From: Alcaligenaceae bacterium
GTDB taxonomy: Bacteria > Pseudomonadota > Gammaproteobacteria > Burkholderiales > Burkholderiaceae_B
DNA: 7,253 nucleotides
Reading direction: 5' to 3'
NCBI GenBank assembly: GCA_029265335.1
Contig: JAJUJN010000102.1
Location: 1 to 7,253 of the forward strand
The notes below the pieces were generated by a model, which was given only the letters and a program-made list of their open reading frames with translations, was not told the DNA's origin and ran no database searches. Below, piece by piece: positions 1 to 6,307 of this stretch. Numbering within the stretch: the first letter of the stretch is position 1; every line of letters starts with the position of its first letter. The position numbers and the translations under genes were made by a program.

Positions 1-66
1 CGAAATCGGCAGAAACTCGGTGAGCCCCTGGATCACGGCCAAAATCAGAACGTGCATCAGATCCAA
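1..66 (-). CDS. uppP: Undecaprenyl-diphosphate phosphatase (UppP/BacA), N-terminal 22 codons only
   Basis: Partial gene leaving the window at its left edge. Read on the minus strand from a TTG at 66-64, it gives MDLMHVLILAVIQG followed by LTEFLPIS, the hallmark N-terminus of the UppP/BacA family (known consensus: a short hydrophobic start, then QGLTEFLPISSSGH, which holds catalytic residues). The family dephosphorylates undecaprenyl pyrophosphate at the inner membrane, recycling the lipid carrier for peptidoglycan and other surface polymers, and over-production gives bacitracin resistance. I chose TTG over the ATG at 57-55 because a strong GGAGG lies 9 nt before the TTG but 18 nt before the ATG, and because MDL- starts are usual in this family. 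It lies downstream of the nitrilase on the same strand with about 190 bp between them, so it is probably a separate transcription unit or has its own leader. The active site and all later membrane segments are outside the window. Confidence 0.9.
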   Translation of the reverse strand, partial: MDLMHVLILAVIQGLTEFLPIS

Positions 67-75
67 GGTGAACTA

Positions 76-80
76 CCTCC
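76..80 (-). promoter_or_regulatory. Ribosome binding site of uppP
   Basis: On the minus strand this reads GGAGG, a near-perfect Shine-Dalgarno core, 9 nt before the TTG at 66-64. It decides the choice of the TTG start. It sits only about 10 nt after the stem structure at 91-137 and is exactly complementary, with its two upstream bases, to a 7-nt stretch at 176-182. Confidence 0.75.
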
Positions 81-90
81 GAGTGAGAAA

Positions 91-137
91 ATTCGATACC
101 CGCATGGCAAAAGGCCATGCGGTGCGCGGTATCACGA
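91..137 (-). terminator. Extended hairpin with short U-rich tail, terminator-like, in front of uppP
   Basis: The core is a perfect 9-bp stem, CCGCATGGC (100-108) and GCCATGCGG (114-122), with a 5-nt loop. It can be lengthened by an outer helix in which GATACC (95-100) pairs with GGTATC (128-133) and ATTC (91-94) with GAAT (136-139 region, with a 2-nt bulge), though base 100 can be used only once. On the minus strand the structure runs directly into TTTTCTC. This is the layout of an intrinsic terminator, although the U tract is short. It could end transcription from the nitrilase unit, or act as an attenuator in a uppP leader, because only about 14 nt separate it from the GGAGG and no promoter fits in between. 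On the plus strand no T run follows, so termination in that direction is not supported. Confidence 0.45.
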
Positions 138-206
138 ATCGACGCGATGCCGCGCATGGTAACCGAAATGCTCAATCGGAGGCTGGGCAGGCGTCATGCT
201 CGGGCT

Positions 207-236
207 GTTGCCGAGAGATCAGAACTGACCGGCAAC
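207..236 (-). other. Inverted repeat just downstream of the nitrilase gene
   Basis: GTTGCCG (207-213) and CGGCAAC (230-236) form a perfect 7-bp stem around a 16-nt loop that contains a further small TCA/TGA pairing. It starts 22 nt past the nitrilase stop codon on the minus strand. No T run follows, so it is not a standard intrinsic terminator; it may protect the 3' end of the nitrilase mRNA or assist termination at the structure near 91-137. It could also be a chance repeat in GC-rich sequence. Confidence 0.3.
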
Positions 237-258
237 GCCTCGAGTTCCCGAGCTTGGG

Positions 259-1356
259 CTACGTAGCCAAGCGTTGAGCCGCATCTCGCAGCTCGTCACG
301 GCTGATCTCGTGCCGATCCGCGATGGCATCGAGTTCGCCCGGTTTCAAGCTATCTACCGCGCGGACGGCGTCCAGCCGGGGGTCGTCACGCACCTGAAGC
401 GCAAAAAGATCATGTCGGGCGTAGTGACCTCGGGTGTCGATGATCGCCTTGGCGATCTTGATCAGCTGGGCAGGGCATTCGGCGTACACAATGGTGTCAC
501 CCAATTGGGGTGGTGTTAAAGGCACCCCAATCGGCGCGTAAACCGCGCTGCCACCTTTCGCGTAGTCGATGTTCAAGGAATCGCGCATAGGAAAGCCGGG
601 CGGCAGGGCCTCCTCAGTCATGATTCCGCACGAGGTCATGACGAACGCGCCCGCTTCGAACGCGTGGGCGCGGCTGGAGGAGTATCCCCAGAACATGTCG
701 CCGCTATCGTCGAGTTCCTCCAGCTTTGGGCCAGTGTGCAGTCGGAATGCGCCTGGGAACACGCCAAGATGGATGTCTTCTCCCTGGCTAATCATATGCG
801 CCCGCGCCAAGGTCATCAGGTGCTCACCGCAAATCAGGCCGCCTATGCGCCCGAAATCGGTGGCGTGCACCCGCATTCCGCTGGCATCACCACAACCCCA
901 AAAAGCCCGTTCCACATACGTTGGCATGGTTTTGCGGTGACGGCCCAGAATCCGGCCATGGTTATCGATGAAGAGCAGGGTGTTGTAAATGGTGTGAACG
1001 GCGGGATCGCTATCGAGTTCGTTGCACCCGATGACAACCACCGCGTTGGCGCGTGCAGCCGCCTCGCACAATCGGTCAGTGTCTTCACTGGGTATCAGCA
1101 GCGCGTTATCAAAGAAACTCGCGCGCACGTCCATCCAATCGGGCAAAGAGCTCTCCCAACCTTCACCCCAATAGGGATAACCGGATACCCACGCTTCACT
1201 GAACGTAATGATATTGGCGCCTTCGGCGGCAGCCTCCTGAATCCGCTGGCAGGCTATGTCGAGTGTTTGGTCTTTATCCAGGAACGCTGGTGGCGTCTGG
1301 ACGATAGCGACTTTGACTGACGGGCGGCCGTTGAGCACTTTCTGATGAGCTTGCAT
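259..1356 (-). CDS. Nitrilase (carbon-nitrogen hydrolase family, branch 1), 365 aa
   Basis: Cytoplasmic enzyme of the nitrilase superfamily, expected to hydrolyse an organic nitrile to the carboxylic acid and ammonia through a Cys thioimidate intermediate. The Glu-Lys-Cys triad is visible: Glu54 in TFSEAWVSGYPYW, Lys142 in HRKTMPT and Cys176 in GGLICGEH. Flanking family signatures are also present: PTYVERAFWGCGD after the Lys and LARAHMISQGEDIH after the Cys. The length is normal for true nitrilases (about 330-370 aa). I took the ATG at 1356-1354 because GGAGG lies 5 nt before it; the reading frame extends 27 codons further up, but without family similarity. An oddity is Gly177 directly after the catalytic Cys, where most characterised nitrilases have Trp (CWEH/CWEN). 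The gene follows an AraC-family regulator on the same strand, an arrangement reminiscent of NitR-controlled nitrilases. The substrate (aliphatic, aryl or arylaceto-nitrile, or cyanide) cannot be read from the sequence. Confidence 0.9.
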   Translation of the reverse strand: MQAHQKVLNGRPSVKVAIVQTPPAFLDKDQTLDIACQRIQEAAAEGANIITFSEAWVSGYPYWGEGWESSLPDWMDVRASFFDNALLIPSEDTDRLCEAAARANAVVVIGCNELDSDPAVHTIYNTLLFIDNHGRILGRHRKTMPTYVERAFWGCGDASGMRVHATDFGRIGGLICGEHLMTLARAHMISQGEDIHLGVFPGAFRLHTGPKLEELDDSGDMFWGYSSSRAHAFEAGAFVMTSCGIMTEEALPPGFPMRDSLNIDYAKGGSAVYAPIGVPLTPPQLGDTIVYAECPAQLIKIAKAIIDTRGHYARHDLFALQVRDDPRLDAVRAVDSLKPGELDAIADRHEISRDELRDAAQRLAT

Positions 1357-1361
1357 GTTGT

Positions 1362-1366
1362 CCTCC
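1362..1366 (-). promoter_or_regulatory. Ribosome binding site of the nitrilase
   Basis: The minus strand reads GGAGG, then ACAAC, then ATG (1356-1354), a textbook core and spacing. It overrides the longer frame that would begin at 1437 and an ATG at 1368-1366 that overlaps the site itself. Confidence 0.8.
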
Positions 1367-1439
1367 ATCGTGGTCGGCAAGAAGTCACACCGCAGGGAGG
1401 CGGTTGAAGATGCCGATAACCCCATTGCACCGCACATCG

Positions 1440-1476
1440 GCGCGGCAGAATGGAAGTTATGCGTCGTTGGATGGAA
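1440..1476 (-). promoter_or_regulatory. Candidate operator: direct repeat phased at 21 bp upstream of the nitrilase
   Basis: On the minus strand TTCCATCCAACGACGC (1476-1461) is followed by TTCCATTCTGCCGCGC (1455-1440). The two 16-mers agree at 11 positions (TTCCAT-C--C--CGC) and begin 21 bp apart, two helical turns. Tandem half-sites with this phasing are typical for AraC/XylS-family activators, and the adjacent upstream gene encodes one. The repeat begins right after the regulator's stop codon (1479-1477) and ends 83 bp before the nitrilase ATG, leaving room for a promoter. I could not assign a convincing -10 hexamer (GGTTATCGG near 1413-1422 is the best, weak candidate), which would fit an activator-dependent promoter. 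A loose inverted repeat (1412-1417 with 1436-1441) partly overlaps. Confidence 0.4.
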
Positions 1477-2448
1477 TCAGCGCGTCTGGTCGCGGTCGCT
1501 CCGCGACGCTTCCAGCTGTTCGCGTCGCCAGGCTGCGGGCGTGGTGTCGAACATCCTGCGGAACGATCGAATGAAGTGGCTTGCATCGGCAAAACCCCAT
1601 TCGACTGCCACCGAGCTTATCGAGCGTAAGCGATGTTGCGGCCGTGCGAGCTGTTCACGCGCCGCGAGCAGACGTTCGCGCAGAATGAACGCTGCAGGAC
1701 TATCGTCGTCTGCCGCGAAAGCTTTCTGCAACTGACGCACCGAGATCCCCAAAGCTTGCGCCACATCGCCCGGCCCGAGCTCGGACCGGCGCAGATGTGC
1801 CCGAATGAATTGCTTCGCTCGATTCACGCGTGCCGAGGCGGAATCCTGCGCTCGCTCTGGAACAACACTCAGGAGCGCAAGCCGAGCCAATTCAAGAAGG
1901 GGCGCCTCGGTGGCGGCTTCCGCGCTCCCGGCGCGTAGCGCCTGAAGCCCGGCGGCGAGCCATTCAGGCACAAAGCCGGGAGGAATGGGTGTGGCCGTAA
2001 GCTGCTGCAACTCTGCAGGGTGATCGATCAAGGCGCTCACCGGCAAGCGCAAGACGTCCTGCCTGAAATTCTGATGAAAAGTGAGCCGATACGGACTGAG
2101 AGTATCCATGGCAATGAGCATGCCGGGATGAAGCGCAACGCTGCGGCCACGATGCAGGAGGGTGGCTGAGCCTTCACGATGCGCCATGAGAATGATGTGC
2201 GCGGCATCATCGGCCTGAATCATGGAGTCGCTGCGCCACACACTCTGCGGAGATCCTAAGACGTGCAGCAAACGAAGGCGACCCACGTCACGCCAAGCCA
2301 GTGACGCCGAAAGACCCGTGCGCGCGGGCTCCACATCGAGTGAGGTGAACGCTTGGCAAATGGCGTGATGCCAATGCTCAATCGCCGCTGCAGGCTTGAC
2401 CTGAGACGTGGAGAATTCGGAACGCAATCGGGAGGGGCTGGCAAACAT
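1477..2448 (-). CDS. AraC/XylS-family transcriptional regulator, 323 aa
   Basis: A DNA-binding activator. The C-terminal third (about residues 207-312) is a typical AraC double helix-turn-helix domain: the first HTH around DVAQALGISVRQLQKAF (residues 228-244) and the second around ISSVAVEWGFADASHFIRSF (277-296), followed by FRRMFDTTPAAWRR, the conserved P-x-x-[WY]R end of the domain. The N-terminal part (about 40-180) resembles the AraC-binding-like sensory domain of the FeaR/NitR-type regulators, with HIILMAHREGSATLLHRGR and LHPGMLIAMDT as the cupin-like strands. The ATG at 2448-2446 is the only good start in the frame, since an in-frame stop lies at 2487-2485; no clear Shine-Dalgarno is seen, so translation may be weak. 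The nitrilase gene follows on the same strand after 120 bp, so it is the most likely target, as with NitR and nitrilase in Rhodococcus. Target and inducer are inference. Confidence 0.9.
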   Translation of the reverse strand: MFASPSRLRSEFSTSQVKPAAAIEHWHHAICQAFTSLDVEPARTGLSASLAWRDVGRLRLLHVLGSPQSVWRSDSMIQADDAAHIILMAHREGSATLLHRGRSVALHPGMLIAMDTLSPYRLTFHQNFRQDVLRLPVSALIDHPAELQQLTATPIPPGFVPEWLAAGLQALRAGSAEAATEAPLLELARLALLSVVPERAQDSASARVNRAKQFIRAHLRRSELGPGDVAQALGISVRQLQKAFAADDDSPAAFILRERLLAAREQLARPQHRLRSISSVAVEWGFADASHFIRSFRRMFDTTPAAWRREQLEASRSDRDQTR

Positions 2449-2538
2449 GCTGCATATTGCTAGGCTTGGGATCGTAGGCGTCCATCAGGATTAACCCCAT
2501 AAGCGCAGCACGAAGTGGAATTGCCCACCGCACGTTCT

Positions 2539-2566
2539 TTGCTCCAATATGCGCATAATCTATATT
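2539..2566 (+). promoter_or_regulatory. Candidate sigma-70 promoter for the phosphoglycerol transferase-dgkA-purT cluster
   Basis: TTGCTC (2539-2544), a 16-bp spacer, then TATATT (2561-2566). The -10 matches the consensus at 5 of 6 positions, the -35 only at the TTG. Transcription would start near 2573, leaving an untranslated leader of about 85 nt before the ATG at 2659. It lies in a locally AT-rich patch that stands out from GC-rich surroundings, and it overlaps the candidate minus-strand promoter for the regulator. Confidence 0.4.
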
Positions 2567-2573
2567 ATGTAAA
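2546..2573 (-). promoter_or_regulatory. Candidate sigma-70 promoter for the AraC-family regulator
   Basis: On the minus strand TTTACA (2573-2568, 5 of 6 matches to TTGACA), a 16-bp spacer and CATATT (2551-2546, 4 of 6 matches to TATAAT). Transcription would begin near 2539, about 90 nt ahead of the regulator start codon. It overlaps the plus-strand promoter candidate, so the two RNA polymerase sites would exclude each other if both are real. Confidence 0.35.
2548..2569. repeat. Overlapping palindromes in the divergent promoter region
   Basis: TATGCGCATA (2548-2557) is a perfect 10-bp palindrome. It overlaps a second inverted repeat with perfect 6-bp arms, CATAAT (2554-2559) and ATTATG (2564-2569), separated by CTAT. 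Both fall inside the two overlapping promoter candidates, a suitable place for a dimeric repressor. AT-rich sequence makes short palindromes more likely, so this may be chance. Confidence 0.3.
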
Positions 2574-2658
2574 CTCAAAGAAATGACTTGCAGAACCACC
2601 CATCTCAGCGATAATCGCGCCTTCGCCTTTTCCGGGCGAATCTACGGATGGCTCGCCC

Positions 2659-4641
2659 ATGTGGTCACTGACTCTGCGCTTCTGGCTGGTTGCGTTCACC
2701 CTTCTGATGGCAAACCGCATCGGGCTCATGATCTGGCTCTGGCCGCGAATTGAGGCGGTAGATGGTCTTTGGCCCGTGCTGGTGGGCGGCCTGCGTTTTG
2801 ACATTGTGACCATCCTCATGATGTCGGCGCCAATCGTGGTGCTGTCACCATGGCTGTCGCGCTGGCGCCTGGCCAATCGCATCAGTGCTGTGTGGTACGG
2901 CTTCGCATTGGCACTCCTGGTGCTGTTGGAAGCATCCACACCCGCCTTCATTCTGGAGTACGACACCCGGCCGAACGGCTTGTACGTGGAGTATTTGCGT
3001 TACCCCGCCGAGGTTGCCAGCATGCTCTGGCAGGGATTCGGCATGGCAGTATTGGGCGTTGTAGTTTGCGTGGCAATCGCTCTAGTGCTGGCCTGGTGGC
3101 TGTTTCGCCCACCTCAAGCAACGGCCGCCAGGCCTTGGTGGCAAGCCAGCGCGTTGTCGTTGATGCTGCTGGCCATGGTGGTGCTGGGCATTCGAGGCAC
3201 GCTGGCGCACCGGCCCATCAACCCCGCCACTGTGGCCTTCAGTAACGACGCTTTGGTGAACACCCTCGCCCTGCCGTCGTTCTATCACGTCACTTACGCG
3301 ATCTACCGCATGAAAGATGAGCGCTCGTCGTCGGCGCTCTACGGAAGATTGTCAGCAGAAGAAATCATCCGCAACGTGCGCGAAGCTGCTGGTTTGGACG
3401 GTGATGCCAGTGCCGACATCCCGACTTGGCATCGGCAAACGGCCGTGGCACATTCAACGTGGCAACCCCGTCATCTGGTGATCATTGTTGAAGAAAGCCT
3501 GGGTGCGCAGTTTGTGGGCCACCTGGGTGGATTGGCGCTCACCCCTGAGCTCGACGCTTTGGCCGGAGATGCCTGGACGTTCACTCAGGCCTTTGCCACC
3601 GGCACCCGCTCAGCACGTGGGTTGGAGGCCATCACCACCGGCTTTTTGCCCACACCGGCGCCCGCTGTGCTCAAGTTGCCAAAAGCTCAGCAGAACTTTT
3701 TCACCTTGGCGGGCTTGCTGAAGCAACACGGATTTCATTCGCGCTTTGTCTACGGTGGTGAAGCACATTTCGACAATATGCGCAGCTTTTTTCTGGCCAA
3801 TGGTTTCGATACCGTGGTAGACCTCGATGATTTCGTCGATCCGCAGTTCGTGGGCTCATGGGGCGCGAGCGACGAAGACATGTTCAACCAGGTAGATCGC
3901 CTGCTGCGCGATGACCACGCCAATGACCGCCCCAGCTTCACCGTGGCGTTTTCGGTATCGCATCACACACCCTGGGATTATCCTCAGGGCCGAATCGAAA
4001 CCGAGGGACCTCCAGCGAGCCAGCCCAATGCCATTCGGTATGCCGATTGGGCATTGGGGTCGTTCTTTCGCCAGGCCAGGCAAACTCCTTACTGGCCAGA
4101 TACGCTTTTTGTCGTGGTGGCCGATCATGACGCTCGCGTGGGCGGCGCCAACTTGATTCCCTTGCGCCACTTTCATATACCAGCGTTGATTCTGGGCGAA
4201 GGTATCGCCGCACGTCGTGACAACCGCCTGGTGAGTCAGATCGATCTGGCGCCTACGCTGCTTTCTTTGTTGAAGCTCGACACCGCCCACCCCATGCTGG
4301 GTCAGGATCTCAACCTGCCGCATCGTGGAGGACGCGCGTTGATGCAATATGGTGACCTTTTCGGCTACCTCACGCCCGATTTGTTCACCGTGCTCAGCCC
4401 GGGTCACGCTCCCCGCGGCTTTCGAGTGCAGGCAGATTTCAGCTTGGTTGAGGCGCCACTCTCGCCAAAGCACTCGCAACTGGTCCTGGCCCATGCCTTA
4501 TGGCCCGAACACGCCTACCGTGAGCGACAATACCGTTTGTTCGAGCTCCAGGAAATGGAGCAGGCTAACCACCCTGTCGGTCCGTTTCTGCCCGCCGCCG
4601 CCGTGATTGCTCCCACCGTGGCTGGCACTTCCACCCCATGA
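2659..4641 (+). CDS. LtaS/OpgB-family membrane phosphoglycerol transferase (sulfatase fold), 660 aa
   Basis: Inner-membrane enzyme with a periplasmic alkaline-phosphatase/sulfatase-type catalytic domain. The N-terminal 180 residues hold about five hydrophobic segments (roughly 5-28, 36-64, 76-98, 122-149, 160-180). The catalytic domain (about 270-560) shows VIIVEES (Glu279, expected metal ligand), ATGTRSARGLE (Thr316, expected nucleophile), FSVSHHTPW (His435/His436) and FVVVADHDAR (Asp489/His490, metal ligands), matching the LtaS pattern of Glu, Thr, Asp and His. Family members move sn-1-phosphoglycerol from phosphatidylglycerol onto a polymer and release diacylglycerol. In Gram-negative bacteria the likely acceptor is periplasmic glucan (as for OpgB/MdoB) or another envelope glycan; no glucan synthase (opgGH) is in the window, so the acceptor is open. 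A phosphoethanolamine transferase is a less likely alternative. The start at 2659 has only a weak GGA-type site. The stop overlaps the dgkA start (ATGA), which strongly supports a shared role in diacylglycerol turnover. Confidence 0.85.
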   Translation: MWSLTLRFWLVAFTLLMANRIGLMIWLWPRIEAVDGLWPVLVGGLRFDIVTILMMSAPIVVLSPWLSRWRLANRISAVWYGFALALLVLLEASTPAFILEYDTRPNGLYVEYLRYPAEVASMLWQGFGMAVLGVVVCVAIALVLAWWLFRPPQATAARPWWQASALSLMLLAMVVLGIRGTLAHRPINPATVAFSNDALVNTLALPSFYHVTYAIYRMKDERSSSALYGRLSAEEIIRNVREAAGLDGDASADIPTWHRQTAVAHSTWQPRHLVIIVEESLGAQFVGHLGGLALTPELDALAGDAWTFTQAFATGTRSARGLEAITTGFLPTPAPAVLKLPKAQQNFFTLAGLLKQHGFHSRFVYGGEAHFDNMRSFFLANGFDTVVDLDDFVDPQFVGSWGASDEDMFNQVDRLLRDDHANDRPSFTVAFSVSHHTPWDYPQGRIETEGPPASQPNAIRYADWALGSFFRQARQTPYWPDTLFVVVADHDARVGGANLIPLRHFHIPALILGEGIAARRDNRLVSQIDLAPTLLSLLKLDTAHPMLGQDLNLPHRGGRALMQYGDLFGYLTPDLFTVLSPGHAPRGFRVQADFSLVEAPLSPKHSQLVLAHALWPEHAYRERQYRLFELQEMEQANHPVGPFLPAAAVIAPTVAGTSTP

Positions 4642-5054
4642 CGTCAAACCCCACGCCACCGCCCTCCCCGTTCAAAAGTCGTTCTGGCTGGAGTCGCCTG
4701 CGAGCGGCGTGGCGCTATTCCTGGCAGGGTCTGCGCGCAGCCTTTCGGTACGAGGCCGCGTTTCGTCAAGAGCTGCTTCTGGCTGTCATATTGCTGCCGG
4801 TAGCCTGGCTCCTGGCGCGGTCAGTGCTGGAGTTTTTGATGCTCATCGTTCCCATGGCCTTTGTGCTGGTGGTGGAATTGCTGAATTCGGCTATTGAAGC
4901 GCTCGCCGACGCCTTGTCGAGAGATCGCCACCCTCTGCTGGGTCGGGCAAAAGACCTGGGCAGTGCCGCTGTGTGGCTTAGCCTGGCGATTCTTGTTGCC
5001 GTGTGGTTGACGATAGCCTGCTTACGCTGGCAAGATTTGCCGCCATTGCATTGA
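4638..5054 (+). CDS. dgkA: Diacylglycerol kinase DgkA, 138 aa
   Basis: Small integral inner-membrane kinase that phosphorylates diacylglycerol with ATP to phosphatidic acid. It aligns along its length with the E. coli trimeric enzyme: the amphipathic surface helix with [19 protein letters not shown] (residues 28-45), three membrane spans (about 46-63, 66-86, 109-129), the catalytic [14 protein letters not shown] block (Glu80, Asn83 and Glu87, equivalent to E. coli Glu69, Asn72 and Glu76) and [11 protein letters not shown] (102-112). It is slightly longer than the usual 120 or so residues because of a proline-rich N-terminal extension (residues 5-12). Its ATG overlaps the stop codon of the upstream transferase (ATGA) and has no evident ribosome binding site of its own, so it is probably translationally coupled. 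In this setting it would recycle the diacylglycerol left when the transferase uses phosphatidylglycerol. Confidence 0.95.
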   Translation: MTSNPTPPPSPFKSRSGWSRLRAAWRYSWQGLRAAFRYEAAFRQELLLAVILLPVAWLLARSVLEFLMLIVPMAFVLVVELLNSAIEALADALSRDRHPLLGRAKDLGSAAVWLSLAILVAVWLTIACLRWQDLPPLH

Positions 5055-5086
5055 ATCCTGAACGTCCAAACACCACGAGCCAACCT

Positions 5087-6307
5087 ATGTCCGAAGCTCC
5101 CTTGCCCGCGCTGGGCACCCCCATGTCACCTGCTGCAGTGCGCGTTATGTTGCTAGGCGCAGGAGAGCTCGGCAAAGAGGTGATCATTGCCTTACAACGG
5201 TTCGGGGTCGAAGTGATCGCCGTAGATCGTTATGCCGACGCGCCAGGGCATCAGGTGGCCCACCGTGCCCATGTGATCGACATGACCGATCGCCGAGCCT
5301 TGCGCGATGTCATCTCGCTCGAGGCGCCCGATATCGTCGTGCCCGAAATCGAAGCCATCGCAACCGACGTACTGACCGGGCTCGAAGCCTCGGGCACGGT
5401 GCGAGTTACCCCCACAGCGCGTGCGGTGCAGCTCACCATGAACCGAGAAGGCATCCGAAAACTGGCCGCGGAAACCCTGCAACTGCCCACCTCGCCCTAC
5501 CGCTTTGCCGGCAGCCTCAATGAACTCACGCAAGCCATCAACGAACACATCGGTTACCCCTGTTTCGTCAAACCCGTGATGTCTTCATCGGGCAAGGGCC
5601 AAGCCCGGATCGACGGGCCCGAGGGCATAGCCGAAGCTTGGCGACAGGCGCAGAAATGTGGGCGTACCGGCGCCGGAAGAGTGATCGTTGAAGGTTTGGT
5701 GAAGTTCGACTACGAAATCACTTTGCTCACAGTGCGTTCGCTCAACGGCCAAGGTGAGGCGCAAACCACCTTCTGCGAGCCCATTGGCCATCGCCAGGAC
5801 CAAGGCGATTACGTGGAAAGCTGGCAGCCTCAAGCCATGTCCAGCACAGCCTTGCAGCGCGCACGTGACATGGCGCAGAAAGTTACCGACAACCTGGGCG
5901 GCCTGGGAGTGTTTGGCGTCGAGTTTTTTGTGGCGGGCGACGAAGTCTGGTTTTCGGAGGTCAGTCCGCGACCACACGACACCGGCCTCGTTACCCTCAT
6001 CTCACAAACGCAAAGCGAATTCGATCTTCACGCTCGCGCCCTGCTGGGCCTGCCCACCGACACCTCGCTGCGTCAACCCGGCGCGAGCGCGGTGATCTAC
6101 GGCGGTACCGACGCCAAGGCGGTGCGTTTCGACAACGTTGCCCAGGCGCTGGCCGAGCCGGGCACTGATCTTCGTCTGTTTGGCAAGCCCGAAGCCTTCG
6201 AACGACGCCGCATGGGAGTGGCGCTGGCCACTTCCAGCAATACCGACGAAGCACGGAGTCTTGCCCAGCGAGTGGCCGGCACTGTGCGCGTCGTGCCAGT
6301 ACTATGA
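5087..6307 (+). CDS. purT: Formate-dependent phosphoribosylglycinamide formyltransferase 2 (PurT), 406 aa
   Basis: Cytoplasmic ATP-grasp enzyme that makes formyl-GAR from GAR, formate and ATP in purine biosynthesis, replacing the folate-dependent PurN. The similarity to E. coli PurT is high throughout: [15 protein letters not shown] (residues 18-32), [12 protein letters not shown] (42-53), [11 protein letters not shown] (84-94), [14 protein letters not shown] (116-129), [14 protein letters not shown] (159-172, ATP-binding), the metal-binding acidic residues Glu279 and Glu291 within GVEFF and [11 protein letters not shown], and LRLFGKPEA (362-370). I chose the ATG at 5087 because [16 protein letters not shown] then keeps the LGT start region seen in E. 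coli; an ATG at 5123 would give 394 aa, and the frame also runs back to 5003 inside dgkA. The ribosome binding site is weak. It follows dgkA after 32 bp with no visible terminator, and its stop overlaps the next start codon (ATGA). Confidence 0.96.
   Translation: MSEAPLPALGTPMSPAAVRVMLLGAGELGKEVIIALQRFGVEVIAVDRYADAPGHQVAHRAHVIDMTDRRALRDVISLEAPDIVVPEIEAIATDVLTGLEASGTVRVTPTARAVQLTMNREGIRKLAAETLQLPTSPYRFAGSLNELTQAINEHIGYPCFVKPVMSSSGKGQARIDGPEGIAEAWRQAQKCGRTGAGRVIVEGLVKFDYEITLLTVRSLNGQGEAQTTFCEPIGHRQDQGDYVESWQPQAMSSTALQRARDMAQKVTDNLGGLGVFGVEFFVAGDEVWFSEVSPRPHDTGLVTLISQTQSEFDLHARALLGLPTDTSLRQPGASAVIYGGTDAKAVRFDNVAQALAEPGTDLRLFGKPEAFERRRMGVALATSSNTDEARSLAQRVAGTVRVVPVL

Noticed and set aside
20..277. 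Plus-strand open frame of 85 codons at the left end
   Set aside because: It overlaps the uppP start and the nitrilase end, has no recognisable motif and no good ribosome binding site.
664..1320. Open frame of 218 codons on the plus strand, antisense to the nitrilase
   Set aside because: It lies wholly within the nitrilase gene, has no recognisable domain, and reads as a shadow of a GC-rich coding sequence; the nitrilase has an intact catalytic triad and a good ribosome binding site.
1357..1437. Longer nitrilase start (27 extra codons from the ATG at 1437)
   Set aside because: The extension has no similarity to nitrilase N-termini, and a GGAGG with 5-nt spacing marks the ATG at 1356.
2499..2520. 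Possible further copy of the TTCCA half-site upstream of the regulator (TTCCACTTCGTGC on the minus strand)
   Set aside because: Only the first five bases match the candidate operator and no partner occurs 21 bp away, so autoregulation through this site is not supported.
2565..2966. Open frame of 133 codons on the minus strand covering the divergent promoter and the transferase N-terminus
   Set aside because: Low-complexity basic composition, no family similarity, and it runs across the start of a well-supported plus-strand gene.
3856..4494. Open frame of 212 codons on the minus strand, antisense to the phosphoglycerol transferase
   Set aside because: The opposite strand encodes the conserved sulfatase-fold metal site (HHTPW, ADHDAR); the antisense frame has no family features or ribosome binding site.
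5003..5086. Longer purT start inside dgkA
   Set aside because: The extra 28 residues do not resemble PurT and overlap the conserved 3' end of dgkA; the ATG at 5087 already restores the E. coli-like N-terminus.
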